Counted from the stretch's first letter, positions 55,087 to 63,568 are shown. The stretch is 64,000 bases of DNA from Streptomyces sp. SAI-127 (GCF_029894425.1 NZ_JARXYJ010000001.1:186001-250000), one strand, 5' to 3'. Program-made: numbers and translations. The notes: generated by a model not told the origin, from the letters alone.

Positions 55087-55413
55087 TTACTTCTCGGCCG
55101 TACCGGGTGCCCTGCTCAGGGACTCCTGGTAGGCGTTCGCATAGGTGGGAGAGTCCTTGACCAGGTCGTCGCAGAACGCGGCGACGTCGTTGCCAATGAG
55201 CTCCAGGACCCCCTGGGCTGCTGCGGCGCCTTCCTCGAAGAAGTCAACGATCCTGGGAAGCAGGGGTCCGTCAGGCAGGTCGACCGGTCCGACTTTGAAC
55301 AGGTACTTCTGCATCTCCTTGTAGACGATCTGGTAGTCCTGCGGGAGCGCCTTGACCCGGGCCATGTGCGCCCGCCACTGCTTCTTGCCCTCGATGATGT
55401 CCTGGATGCTCAC
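55087..55413 (-). CDS. DUF1048 protein (second of pair)
   Basis: 108 residues: MSIQDIIEGKKQWRAHMARV, ALPQDYQIVYKEMQKYLFKV, VLELIGNDVAAFCDDLVKDS. DUF1048 proteins are small, all-helical and of unknown function, and usually follow a PadR regulator. It starts one base after the other DUF1048 stop, so the two are co-translated. A shared role in a stress or efflux response has been suggested for the family, but not shown here. Confidence 0.85.
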   Translation of the reverse strand: MSIQDIIEGKKQWRAHMARVKALPQDYQIVYKEMQKYLFKVGPVDLPDGPLLPRIVDFFEEGAAAAQGVLELIGNDVAAFCDDLVKDSPTYANAYQESLSRAPGTAEK

Positions 55414-55414
55414 G

Positions 55415-55771
55415 TCAGTCTCCCAACCGGCTCAGCTTCTTTGCGACGTTCCTGTTCAACTGCTCGCGCCACCGGTCGCGATAGGTCCGAGCCCCCTGTC
55501 CACCAGCCAGCGCGGTGCAGAAACCTGGGATGTCGTCGCCGAGTACCTCCTGGACGCTCTGTCCGTCCGCCGCTGCCATTTCGAGCAGCCCCAGGGCGGC
55601 GTCGAGGATCGGCATCAGGTTGCGGCCGGTGAAGTCCCCATAGGGGAAGAGGTGGGCGATGACCTGCCCCCACGCCGCCCGGTAGGCGTCCGGCAGGGCC
55701 TCGGCCCGGGCTTCGAACGCCTTCCATTCCCTGGTGAGATCGCTGCCTGTGATCTTCTCCCAGAAGTTCAT
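55415..55771 (-). CDS. DUF1048 protein (first of pair)
   Basis: 118 residues: MNFWEKITGSDLTREWKAFE, ALPDAYRAAWGQVIAHLFPY, MPILDAALGLLEMAAADGQS, EVLGDDIPGFCTALAGG. Its start ATG 55771 is preceded by GGGGGCGGGAG. That tract once overlapped the end of padR, but the IS110-family element now separates the two, so it may lack its native promoter. Function unknown. Confidence 0.85.
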   Translation of the reverse strand: MNFWEKITGSDLTREWKAFEARAEALPDAYRAAWGQVIAHLFPYGDFTGRNLMPILDAALGLLEMAAADGQSVQEVLGDDIPGFCTALAGGQGARTYRDRWREQLNRNVAKKLSRLGD

Positions 55772-55795
55772 CTCCCGCCCCCGTTATGTTCTTCG

Positions 55796-56044
55796 CGGTT
55801 CCGCAATGGGACCGCTGGCCTCCGGGCCCGGCATCACTGTTCCCCCCTGTCGCAGGGATGACCTGGGGGGTGGTGTCACCGGGTCCGCGGGGTGCCGTTG
55901 GAGACGCTGATGAGAGGTCCGACTACCGCCCGGCCTGGCGCAATGCCCGGCTGCTTGCGGGCGGCAGGTCTGCATAACGTGGATGCGCGCATACGACACC
56001 GAAGCCCTGGCCAGCACCACACGAACCCTGCTCGGGAGGATGGG
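55796..56044 (+). ncRNA. Candidate bridge RNA region of the IS110-family element
   Basis: Noncoding 5' part of the element. Visible hairpins include CCCCCC (55842-55847) pairing with GGGGGG (55865-55870), with CCTG/CAGG inside, and GGTG/CACC near 55871-55880. In IS110-type elements this segment produces an RNA with target- and donor-binding loops. Position supports this; loop matches to flanks were not computed. Confidence 0.4.
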
Positions 56045-57253
56045 TTGGACGACATCGACGACGTGGGCGTCTTCCTCGGCCTGGACGTCGGCAAGACCGC
56101 TCACCACGGGCACGGGCTGACCCCGGCCGGCAAGAAGGTCTTCGACAAACAGCTGCCCAACAGCGAGCCCAAGTTGCGGGCCGTGTTCGACAAGCTGGCC
56201 GCGAAGTTCGGCACCGTCCTGGTCATCGTGGACCAGCCCGCCTCGATCGGCGCCCTGCCCCTGACGGTCGCCCGGGACGCCGGCTGCAAGGTCGCCTACC
56301 TGCCCGGCCTGTCGATGCGGCGGATCGCCGATCTCTACCCGGGCGAGGCGAAGACCGACGCGAAGGACGCCGCAGTGATCGCGGACGCCGCCCGCACCAT
56401 GCCGCACACCCTGCGCTCGCTGGAACTGACCGATGAGATCACCGCCGAACTCACGGTCCTGGTGGGCTTCGACCAGGACCTGGCGGCCGAGGCCACCCGC
56501 ACCTCCAACCGAATACGCGGCCTGCTCACCCAGTTCCACCCCAGCTTGGAACGCGTACTCGGGCCCCGCCTGGACCACAGCGCCGTGACCTGGCTGCTGG
56601 AACGCTACGGATCCCCGGCCGCACTGCGAAAGGCCGGTCGCCGCAAGCTCGTTGAGGTGATCCGGCCCAAGGCCCCGCGCATGGCCCAGCGCCTGATCGA
56701 CGAGGTCTTCGACGCACTCGGCGAACAGACCGTCGTCGTCCCCGGCACCGGCACCCTCGACACCGTGATCCCGTCCTTGGCCCGCTCCCTCGCCGCCGTC
56801 CACGAACAACGCCGGGCCCTGGAAGCCCAGATCAAAACCCTCCTGGAGGATCACCCTCTTTCGAAGGTCCTGACCTCGATGCCGGGGGTCGCGGTCAGGA
56901 CCGCTGCCGTGCTGCTGGTCACCGTCGGCGACGGCACCAGCTTCCCCACCGCCGCCCACCTCGCCTCCTACGCCGGCCTGGCACCGGCCACCAGATCCTC
57001 CGGGACCTCGATCCACGGCGAACATGCACCCAGAAGCGGAAACCGGCAGCTCAAACGGGCCATGTTCCTCTCCGCCTTCGCCGCCCTGCACGATCCCGCC
57101 TCCCGCACCTACTACGACAAATGCCGGGCCCGCGGAAAGACCCATACGCAGGCCCTTCTCCGCCTGGCCCGTCACCGCATCAGCGTGCTGTTCGCCATGC
57201 TCCGCGACGGCACCTTCTACGAGCCCCGCACCCCCGAAACCGCCCCCGCATGA
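56045..57253 (+). CDS. IS110-family transposase (DEDD recombinase)
   Basis: 402 residues from TTG 56045 behind GGGAGGA. N-terminal RuvC-like domain: VFLGLDVGKTAHHGHGLTPA (first Asp), VLVIVDQPASIGALPLTVAR, GEAKTDAKDAAVIADAARTM (paired Asp). C-terminal Transposase_20 domain: LTSMPGVAVRTAAVLLVTVG, YAGLAPATRSSGTSIHGEHA with the likely catalytic Ser, and SGNRQLKRAMFLSAFAALHD. All key residues are present, so the enzyme may be active. Confidence 0.9.
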   Translation: MDDIDDVGVFLGLDVGKTAHHGHGLTPAGKKVFDKQLPNSEPKLRAVFDKLAAKFGTVLVIVDQPASIGALPLTVARDAGCKVAYLPGLSMRRIADLYPGEAKTDAKDAAVIADAARTMPHTLRSLELTDEITAELTVLVGFDQDLAAEATRTSNRIRGLLTQFHPSLERVLGPRLDHSAVTWLLERYGSPAALRKAGRRKLVEVIRPKAPRMAQRLIDEVFDALGEQTVVVPGTGTLDTVIPSLARSLAAVHEQRRALEAQIKTLLEDHPLSKVLTSMPGVAVRTAAVLLVTVGDGTSFPTAAHLASYAGLAPATRSSGTSIHGEHAPRSGNRQLKRAMFLSAFAALHDPASRTYYDKCRARGKTHTQALLRLARHRISVLFAMLRDGTFYEPRTPETAPA

Positions 57254-57259
57254 CCCACT

Positions 57260-57430
57260 CAGCATTGACGAAGAACATAGAGGCACCCCCCTTGAGCCTG
57301 TCGATGCGTGATGAGACGTACTGCCACTTCGCCCAGAACTTCGCGAGCTGCTCGCGTCCGGCATCGTTGAGCGCATAGAACTTGCGCGGAGGACCGACCC
57401 CGGATGGCTGCGTTCGGTGAAAAGCCAGGT
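57260..57430 (-). pseudogene. PadR-family regulator, C-terminal fragment cut by IS110
   Basis: Reads SGVGPPRKFYALNDAGREQL, AKFWAKWQYVSSRIDRLKGG, the C-terminal half of a PadR protein. In the uninterrupted order RLKGG plus the DUF1048 leader would give RLKGGGR-stop overlapping ATG. The IS now changes the end. The HTH half is not recognisable in the same frame upstream, so the gene is also broken at the front. Confidence 0.65.
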
Positions 57431-57841
57431 ACCGACGTGTGCAGGACCTGCTGGTCAACGCAGTCGCCGCAGCCGCTGTCGTCCCGGATTGCCCTCGGTC
57501 GGCCTGACCGCCGCCCCCGGTCGGGCACCTGGTCTGCCCGGCGTCGCGCGCGGCCCCGCCGTCGCGCGCGAGCAACACCCGAGGCGCCCGATCGCCTCGC
57601 CCTCCGCCGGGCCTGTCCCACCCACCCGCTCTCGCAGCAAGGTCAGCTGGTACCAGTCCTGGCTCTGACGTTGTTCAGCGGACCCGGCATGTTGGCTTCG
57701 AGCGGCCCCATTTAGTGAAGATCCCGTGTCGTCGCAACGTCTTCAAGTGGCCCCGGGGAATGGCTTGTTCTGGGACCACCTGTGAACCGCTTCGGCCGTA
57801 GAGCAGGCCGAAGGCGGGAGGGAACGGCTAGGGTCGAGGTC
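57431..57841. other. No supportable gene
   Basis: Decayed padR front plus the first copy of a 23-bp direct repeat (57745-57767). Open frames are shadows. Confidence 0.4.
57745..57767. repeat. Direct repeat flanking the methyltransferase gene, copy 1
   Basis: AAGTGGCCCCGGGG then AATGGCTTG. It matches copy 2 (58489-58511) with two differences. The pair flanks the methyltransferase gene almost exactly. See the finding for interpretation. Confidence 0.65.
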
Positions 57842-58489
57842 ATGACAATCGATGACGAAGCCCTTCTGGCGGAGCAGATTGCCTACTACCGGGCCCGCGC
57901 TTCCGAGTACGACCGGGTCTATTCCGAGCGTGAGGACCTGCGGGAGCTGCTGGCTACGGTCGACGGCCTTCCGATCACCGGAGATGTACTGGAACTTGCC
58001 TGCGGAACGGGTCAGTGGACTCGGGCGTTGGCCGCGCGGGCACGCTCACTGACCGCTGTCGATGCCTCGCCCGAGGTGCTGGAGATCGCCCAGGAGAGGG
58101 CCGGCTTCCCCAACGTCCGGTTCGCCCAGGCCGATGTGTTCAAGTGGCAGCCGCCGCACCGCTTCGACGCCGTGTTCTTCGCCTTCTTCCTCTCCCACGT
58201 CCCGTTGTCCCAGCTGAGCGCCTTCTGGGACACCGTCGGTGCCGCACTCGCACCGCACGGCAAAGCGGTCTTTATTGACGAAGGCCCCGCCGAGGCAGCG
58301 CGGGAAGAGGTGGCCGCGAAACTGCGCCGGCTCGACGACGGCCGCGAGTACCGCATCGAGAAAATCTTCCATGACCCGGAAACACTCACCGGTGAACTCG
58401 CCGCACTGGGCTGGTCGGCAGATGTCCGGTCCCAGGGAAACTTCATCGTCGGCGTCGCACAACCGCCGCCTGCGTCCGCCGCGTCCTGA
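57842..58489 (+). CDS. SAM-dependent methyltransferase (class I)
   Basis: 215 residues from ATG 57842. The SAM motif is VLELACGTGQWTRALAARAR, SLTAVDASPEVLEIAQERAG; then FAQADVFKWQPPHRFDAVFF and SHVPLSQLSAFWDTVGAALA. It is similar to UbiE/biotin-type small-molecule methyltransferases. Substrate unknown. The stop overlaps a direct repeat that also occurs upstream, suggesting the gene arrived as a cassette. Confidence 0.88.
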   Translation: MTIDDEALLAEQIAYYRARASEYDRVYSEREDLRELLATVDGLPITGDVLELACGTGQWTRALAARARSLTAVDASPEVLEIAQERAGFPNVRFAQADVFKWQPPHRFDAVFFAFFLSHVPLSQLSAFWDTVGAALAPHGKAVFIDEGPAEAAREEVAAKLRRLDDGREYRIEKIFHDPETLTGELAALGWSADVRSQGNFIVGVAQPPPASAAS

Positions 58490-58511
58490 AGTGGCCCCGG
58501 GGCTTGGCTTG
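58489..58511. repeat. Direct repeat flanking the methyltransferase gene, copy 2
   Basis: AAGTGGCCCCGGGG then CTTGGCTTG. It begins on the last base of the methyltransferase stop codon. Confidence 0.65.
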
Positions 58512-58643
58512 CGCCAAGACCGCGCGGTTGGTGCCCGGCGGCCCTCTCACAGCTGAATCGGTACGGCACAAGGTGGGGTTGGCCGAGGCATCGTGCACCG
58601 AAGGCTGCTGCGGCGCTCTCTGCGAACTCGTAACAGGATCATG

Positions 58644-58806
58644 GGTGCGCCTTCTTGAGGCGTCGCCAGCAGATGAGGCTGCATGCCGGAGATGAAGGCG
58701 TCGTGGGGTTCGAGGCGTCGTTCCCATCGGATGGTGAGGCGTTTGAACTGGTGGAGGAGGGCGACGGCCTCCTCGATGACGCAACGGGGTGTGTGAAGCT
58801 CCACCT
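58644..58806 (-). pseudogene. IS5-family transposase, C-terminal fragment
   Basis: Reads IEEAVALLHQFKRLTIRWER, RLEPHDAFIS and, after a frame change, ACSLICWRRLKKAHP. It is the last 50 residues of an IS5 transposase related to the copy at 60.4-61.2 kb. The rest is gone. Confidence 0.7.
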
Positions 58807-58840
58807 GTCGTTCGCGAAGTTCAGCTGTGTGGCGTGCCTG

Positions 58841-59740
58841 CTACCGGTTGGCCGCGAGGAAGTCCTCCAGGATCTCGACAAACCGCGCCGGCTGCTCCTC
58901 GGCCGGGTAATGGCCGCAGTCGTCGAGGACGATCCCCGTGACGTCGTCGGCCGCCAGTCGCATCGTCTGGGCGGCGTTGTCGCCGCTCCACAGCGCGCCG
59001 CCGAGGGCGAGCACCGGCAGTGTCAGCCGGGTCTTGCTGCGCTGCTCGTTCTGCGCGATCGTCTCGTCCAGCTCCCGGTAGTACGCGAAGCTCGCCCGCA
59101 GCGCGCGAGGATCCGCGGTGATCGCGTCGACGTAGACGTCGACGGCGTACGCGGGGATCGCGGTCGGCGTGGCGGCCTTGGTGGCGAACTGCCAGCCGAA
59201 GAAGAGCCGCTCCCGTCCCCGGACCAGTTCCTCGTTGAGGTCGGTGAGCCGGTTGAAGCCGAACTGCCAGAGCTTCAGGTTGGCCGCGGCCGGGCCGAAG
59301 AACGGCGGGGACGGCGTGAGGCCGGGGATCACTGCTTCGAGGATGGCGAGCCGGCCCACCCGCTCGGGGTGATCGGCGGCGAGGGCGTATGCGGTCCACG
59401 TGCCGATGTCGTGGCCGACCACGTCGAACCGGTCGTGCCCGAGCGCGGCCATCAATGCGACCAGATCGGCGGCCAGCGTGCCGGCGTCGTACCCGTCGTC
59501 GGGCTTGCCGGAGAGGCCGGCCCCGCGCGAGTCGACGGCGACGACGGTGTGCCGGCGGGCGAGCGCGGGCATCACCTCCCGCCAGGCGTACCAGGTCTGG
59601 GGCCACCCGCCGATCAGTAGCAGTGCCGGGCCGTCCCCACCGGTGACGGCGTGCAGCCGCAGCCCGTTCACCTCCACGAGCCGGCTGGTGAAGACGTCAA
59701 GGAATCCGTCAGGCAGCCGCAGCGAACTCAAGCTTGTCAT
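58841..59740 (-). CDS. Alpha/beta hydrolase (epoxide-hydrolase-like)
   Basis: 299 residues from ATG 59740 (MTSLSSLRLPDGFLDVFTSR). Oxyanion region ALLLIGGWPQTWYAWREVMP (HGxP-like, here GGWP), nucleophile Asp in VVGHDIGTWTAYALAADHPE, and C-terminal catalytic His in DDCGHYPAEEQPARFVEILE. An Asp nucleophile suggests an epoxide hydrolase or dehalogenase-like enzyme. It is divergent from a TetR gene that probably controls it. Confidence 0.9.
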   Translation of the reverse strand: MTSLSSLRLPDGFLDVFTSRLVEVNGLRLHAVTGGDGPALLLIGGWPQTWYAWREVMPALARRHTVVAVDSRGAGLSGKPDDGYDAGTLAADLVALMAALGHDRFDVVGHDIGTWTAYALAADHPERVGRLAILEAVIPGLTPSPPFFGPAAANLKLWQFGFNRLTDLNEELVRGRERLFFGWQFATKAATPTAIPAYAVDVYVDAITADPRALRASFAYYRELDETIAQNEQRSKTRLTLPVLALGGALWSGDNAAQTMRLAADDVTGIVLDDCGHYPAEEQPARFVEILEDFLAANR

Positions 59741-59760
59741 GCTGGCGACCATACCCATGT

Positions 59761-59777
59761 TTGAACGATCGGTACAA
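59761..59777. promoter_or_regulatory. TetR-type operator in the hydrolase/tetR gap
   Basis: TTGAACGATCGGTACAA has the symmetry TTGnAC-N5-GTnCAA. It lies 20 bp from both start codons, between the hydrolase and tetR. It is the likely operator for the adjacent TetR. Confidence 0.65.
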
Positions 59778-59797
59778 GATGTGTAGGCTGACGGACC

Positions 59798-60364
59798 ATG
59801 GCAGGCCGCAAGCAATTCGACGTGGACGAGGCGCTACGACGCGCGATGCACGTCTTCTGGCGCTGGGGTTACTCGGAAGCCTCGATCGATCGCCTGGCCG
59901 AGGGCACAGGCCTGGGCCGGGGCTCGCTCTACGGCACCTTCGGCGACAAGAGCGCCCTCTTCCGCAAAAGCCTCCAACGGTACGCGCAGACCTACCACCC
60001 GCTGTACGAGCAGGCACTGTCCGGCCCCCACCCGAGCCCGAGCGCCGTTGTGGCCGCCTTCCTACAGGTCGCCCTGAACCGTATCGCCGACCCGACAGTC
60101 CCGGATGGCTGCCTGCTCACGGTGTCGGCAACGCAGTTCCCGGCACTTGACGCGGAGGGCCAGGCGATGGTCCGCGCCATGATCGACGGATTGCGGGCGA
60201 GGCTGGAGCAGGCGTTGCTGGCGGCGGGGGCCGGTGAGCAGGAGGCGGCAGACCTGGCATTGTGCACGCTGGCGACGAACAAATCTCTGGCGGTGCTGAG
60301 CCGCGCCGGCTTCTCGGGCGAAGACCTGGCAACCGTCGCGGCAGCCGCCGCCAAGAGCTCGTAA
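59798..60364 (+). CDS. TetR-family transcriptional regulator
   Basis: 188 residues from ATG 59798. HTH: VDEALRRAMHVFWRWGYSEA, SIDRLAEGTGLGRGSLYGTF, GDKSALFRKSLQRYAQTYHP. The C-terminal domain has PDGCLLTVSATQFPALDAEG. The coding end (AAAAAKSS) runs directly into the IS5 left end at 60357, so the last few residues may be altered by insertion. Likely repressor of the divergent hydrolase. Confidence 0.9.
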   Translation: MAGRKQFDVDEALRRAMHVFWRWGYSEASIDRLAEGTGLGRGSLYGTFGDKSALFRKSLQRYAQTYHPLYEQALSGPHPSPSAVVAAFLQVALNRIADPTVPDGCLLTVSATQFPALDAEGQAMVRAMIDGLRARLEQALLAAGAGEQEAADLALCTLATNKSLAVLSRAGFSGEDLATVAAAAAKSS

Positions 60365-60435
60365 CACGATCTTGTTGAGGTGCCCTGGTTGGGCGTTACC
60401 GGTGTGACGAGTCGGCCGTTCGAGAGGGTGTGGGT

Positions 60436-61231
60436 ACTCGACCGTGGATCGTCGACGATGAGCTGCGGGCGTTGACCGAGCCGTTGCTGCCGCCGTGGCC
60501 GGAGCGGTCACCCGGGCTTCGACCGGTGGCAGACCGGCTCCGTCTCCAGGGCATCCTGTTCGTCCTCCATAACGACCTAGCATGGCAACTGCTGCCTCAA
60601 AAGCTGGGGTTCGGCTCAGGACAGACCTGTAGGCGTCGACTGGAGCGGTGACAGAAGGCACCGGTCTTCGACCGGCTCCACCAGGTTCTGCTCGCCGAGC
60701 TGAACGCGGTCGGCGAGCTGGACTGGTCACGCGCATGCGTGGATGGTTCCCACATCGCGCCAACTAGGGCACGACACCGGGCCGTCGCCCGTCGACCAGC
60801 GGAAGACGGGCAGCAAACACGACCTTACCTGCGACGCACGCGGAACCCCGCTGAAGGTCATTACCACTGCGGCGAACGTCAACGACGTCACTCAGACCCT
60901 CGCCCTGGCCGACGACATCCCGACCGTATCGGGGCGCCCCGGCCGGCCCCGCCGCAGGCCCGAACCCCTGCTCGGCGACAAGGGATACGACTCCGACGCG
61001 CACCGTGACGCGCTGCGTCACCAGCGGATCCTGCCCGTCACCTCCCGCAAGGGAGCTCCGAACATCAAGGGACTCAGCAAGCTCCGCTACGTGGTGCAGC
61101 AGACCTTCGCCCTGCTCCACCACTTCAAACGCCTCGCCGTCCGATGGGAACGCCGCACCGAACTGCACGACGACTTCGTCTCCGTCGCCTGCAGCCTCAT
61201 TTACTGGAGACGCCTCAAGGCACACGCGTGA
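60436..61231 (+). pseudogene. IS5-family transposase with a nonsense codon and a frameshift
   Basis: Starts RPWIVDDELRALTEPLLPPW, reads GILFVLHNDLAWQLLPQKLG, and has TGA at 60649-60651 where the family has Trp (ER-stop-QKAP). After a frame change near 60760 it continues DTGPSPVDQRKTGSKHDLTC, TTAANVNDVTQTLALADDIP, LLGDKGYDSDAHRDALRHQR and VQQTFALLHHFKRLAVRWER. The left end of the element is near 60357. Dead copy. Confidence 0.82.
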
Positions 61232-61281
61232 ACGCGTCCCAAGCGATCACGCGCAGCGCAGCACCTCGAGAGGCTCTGGGG

Positions 61282-61608
61282 CTACTGGTGCGGAACGTGC
61301 CTGGTTCCGGTTGGCTCGGCAGGGTCTGCCTCAGCTGCGGTGAGGATGAGCCGTCCCTCAACTCCCGCTTCGACGACCTTGACCAGCAGCGCGCTCGCGT
61401 CGTCAAAACGCAGGGTGAAGTGCGGATCGAGTTGCATCAGGACGTGGAAGCTCTCCCTGTCCTCCGCGGCCACGTGAGGTTCGAGAATTGCCTCGCACGT
61501 CCAGATGTCCCCGGCGGCACGGGCCGCGACCCGCACACGAAGACTGCCCAGACACTTCGATCGGTTGGCCCACCACTCAAGCGTCGCGGTGCTCTCGTAG
61601 CTGTCCAT
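61282..61608 (-). CDS. Conserved hypothetical protein
   Basis: 108 residues: ATLEWWANRSKCLGSLRVRV, WTCEAILEPHVAAEDRESFH, MQLDPHFTLRFDDASALLVK. It has the feel of a small actinomycete protein of unknown function with normal codon use. No motif found. Neighbours are IS remnants, so context gives no clue. Confidence 0.65.
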   Translation of the reverse strand: MDSYESTATLEWWANRSKCLGSLRVRVAARAAGDIWTCEAILEPHVAAEDRESFHVLMQLDPHFTLRFDDASALLVKVVEAGVEGRLILTAAEADPAEPTGTRHVPHQ

Positions 61609-61659
61609 AGTTCAAGTATCGCGAGCGAGTAGGCGGCCGCGTACCAGCGATGCAAACCC

Positions 61660-61961
61660 TGAGGTCACAAGATCGCGCTACGAGCTCTTACCTGCGCAAA
61701 GGCAATATCAAGGCAGTCATCCCGGAAAAGAAGGACCAGGCCGCCAACCGGAAGAGGACGGGCAGTCGCGGCGGCCGACCCACAAGCGGCGACGCCGATC
61801 TCTACAAGGAGCGGAACACCGTCGAGCGCCTGATCAACAAACTGAAGGCCTGGCGGGGCATCGCGACTCGATACGACACAACACCCGAGAGCTACCTCGC
61901 AGGCCTACGCCTCCGCGCCTCCATGATCTCGATCAACGACCCGCTGAAGGCGACTGATTGA
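61660..61961 (+). pseudogene. IS5-family transposase (second subgroup), C-terminal fragment
   Basis: Reads YLRKGNIKAVIPEKKDQAAN, GSRGGRPTSGDADLYKERNT, VERLINKLKAWRGIATRYDT, containing the DDE Glu motif. It belongs to a different IS5 subgroup than the 33-kb element. The front is missing; it abuts DNA with GATCGCGCTACGAGCTC. Confidence 0.7.
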
Positions 61962-62015
61962 TCACGACACCACACAAGCCCAATTTCAGCTGCCGGCACC
62001 TTCCATGGCGCGCAC

Positions 62016-62813
62016 TCACTCCAGGGCAGGGCCGGCGGTCGGTGGGGCGGGTTGGGTGAGGATTGCGGTGACAGCCTGGTCGAGGGTGGTGACTGGGTGA
62101 CCGAGGACGTGCTCAAGATCGTCGGTCTGCTGCTCCAGGGCGCCGGCACGAACCTGCTCCTCAAACCAGCCCTGGACGCGGGGCGCGCGGTCGTGCCGGT
62201 CTCGGTGGGCGACGGGCTTGCCGGAGATGCGGCTGAGTGCGTGGGCGAGCTGGTTGTAGGTCCACAGCCTGCCGGTGAAGTCGTAGGCGCGGCCAATGTG
62301 GCAGTCCTCAGTGAGGACGCGAGCGGCGGCCTCGGCGAGATCGCTGCGGAAGGCGGTGTTGATACCGCGCCCGCCGGTACCGTCAGCCAGTTCACCCGAG
62401 GCGACGGCGGCGTGCAAGCCCGGGTTGAGGAACGCCTCGCTGTAGAAGGGGTGACGCAACAGCGTGTGGGGCAGTCCGCTGGCGAGCAGGGTGCGCTCGG
62501 TGGAGTGGTGAGCGGCGGTAACGCCGTCGGCCTGGGTATCGGCACCCAGGAAACTGGTGTAGGCGATCGATCCGACTCCGGCGGCGCGGGCCGCGTCGAT
62601 GGCTGCCTGGTGCTGGCGGGCGCGGCGGTAGGGTTCCAGCTCCGGAGACGAGATCAGCAGCAGCCGGTCGGCTCCCTTGAACGCGGTGCGCAGCGTCGCC
62701 GGGTCATCGTAGTCACCGAGGCGGACATGGACACCGCGAGCGGCGAGATCCACGGCACCGTTGGGATTGCGCACCGCGGCTACGACGCGATCGGCTGGCC
62801 TCCGGGCCGGCAA
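62016..62813 (-). CDS. NmrA-like NAD(P)H-binding oxidoreductase, N-terminus lost
   Basis: 265 residues reading RPADRVVAAVRNPNGAVDLA, GVHVRLGDYDDPATLRTAFK, GADRLLLISSPELEPYRRAR, VGSIAYTSFLGADTQADGVT. This is the QOR2/NmrA type of atypical SDR. The first 20-25 residues with the GxxGxxG cofactor loop are missing, and upstream DNA is unrelated. Without that loop NAD(P)H binding is doubtful. Confidence 0.75.
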   Translation of the reverse strand: MPARRPADRVVAAVRNPNGAVDLAARGVHVRLGDYDDPATLRTAFKGADRLLLISSPELEPYRRARQHQAAIDAARAAGVGSIAYTSFLGADTQADGVTAAHHSTERTLLASGLPHTLLRHPFYSEAFLNPGLHAAVASGELADGTGGRGINTAFRSDLAEAAARVLTEDCHIGRAYDFTGRLWTYNQLAHALSRISGKPVAHRDRHDRAPRVQGWFEEQVRAGALEQQTDDLEHVLGHPVTTLDQAVTAILTQPAPPTAGPALE

Positions 62814-62814
62814 C

Positions 62815-63124
62815 TCGTCGATGAATCAGTGGCCCTTCTCTCACCAACCCGCGGAACCGATCGTCGATGCGACGGATGCGCTCAACGAAGAGCGTGTACA
62901 TCACGGTGCGTTTGGCCTCGGAATCGTCCAGCACCAGCTGGATGAACTGTCGAATGGAGGTCGTTCGGATACTCGGACAGATCGAACTCGTAGCCGTCCG
63001 TGCACGTTGTGACGAAATCTTCCCACGCTCCAAGCATTTGCGCCGGGCGAGTAGGAACATGCCATCCCGAGGAGAGAGCGATATCGTGGAACCGCTCAGT
63101 GAAGTCGTTGTTGACAAATTCCAC
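62815..63124 (-). pseudogene. Hypothetical gene with a frameshift, possible second immunity gene
   Basis: From GTG 63124: EFVNNDFTERFHDIALSSGW, MLGAWEDFVTTCTDGYEFDL, SEYPNDL, then after a change of frame SIRQFIQLVLDDSEAKRTVM, YTLFVERIRRIDDRFRGLVR. It joins into one acidic helical protein of about 100 residues. It starts 27 bp after the immunity-like gene. Small acidic proteins in this position are typical of immunity genes. Confidence 0.45.
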
Positions 63125-63151
63125 TTGAACTCATTCCAGAAGTCGAACGGA

Positions 63152-63568
63152 TCACGGTGAAAGTCGCTGGAGGGACGACCTCAGCCGACGAACGTCGTCG
63201 TCCCACCCTTTGCCCTCACACGCCTGAAGGACGAGCCGCCCGGCGGCCAGGACCGCGGACGACACACTCGCACGGTCCGTCACGCAAGAAGGAACATCAG
63301 CTCCTCCCCCGCCAGGTACAAGCTCCAGGTCACCCCCCATCCGCCCAATTTTGATCCAGAACGGCCCGTCGAAGAACATCACCTGGACTTGTCGACCACT
63401 ACAGGCGTCCCGTACACCTTGCGCCAGCGCCGTGAAATATGGAACCACCATGTCGTTCCACCGCCAGTGAGGGAATGGGTGCCCATCGAACTCATGCCAG
63501 ACATTCCCCCAGGTCGCCCCAGACGCCGACTTTTCCAGCGATTCAACGTCCACGAATACCTGAAACAT
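63152..63568 (-). CDS. Immunity-like protein coupled to a toxin remnant
   Basis: 138 residues from ATG 63568: MFQVFVDVESLEKSASGATW, GHPFPHWRWNDMVVPYFTAL, VQVMFFDGPFWIKIGRMGGD. GC and codon use are lower than the neighbours. The ATG shares bases with the TAA of the preceding frame (TAATG), so the two were translated together. That arrangement is typical of toxin/immunity modules. I cannot name the family. Confidence 0.6.
   Translation of the reverse strand: MFQVFVDVESLEKSASGATWGNVWHEFDGHPFPHWRWNDMVVPYFTALAQGVRDACSGRQVQVMFFDGPFWIKIGRMGGDLELVPGGGGADVPSCVTDRASVSSAVLAAGRLVLQACEGKGWDDDVRRLRSSLQRLSP

Larger units (their letters stand above)
55783..57285 (+). mobile_element. IS110-family insertion sequence, ~1.5 kb
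   Basis: Inserted in a G/C run at the padR/DUF1048 junction. CCCCC at 55778-55782 and again at 57286-57290 looks like the shared core or a short duplication. Near-terminal inverted repeats TATGTTCTTCG (55785-55795) and CGAAGAACATA (57269-57279) are exact reverse complements. About 250 bp of noncoding DNA precedes the transposase and could encode a bridge RNA. The boundaries are inferred from the repaired PadR end and DUF1048 leader. Confidence 0.75.

Noticed and set aside
55784..57376. A 530-residue minus-strand open frame across the IS110 element
   Set aside because: Antisense shadow of the transposase, Gly-rich.
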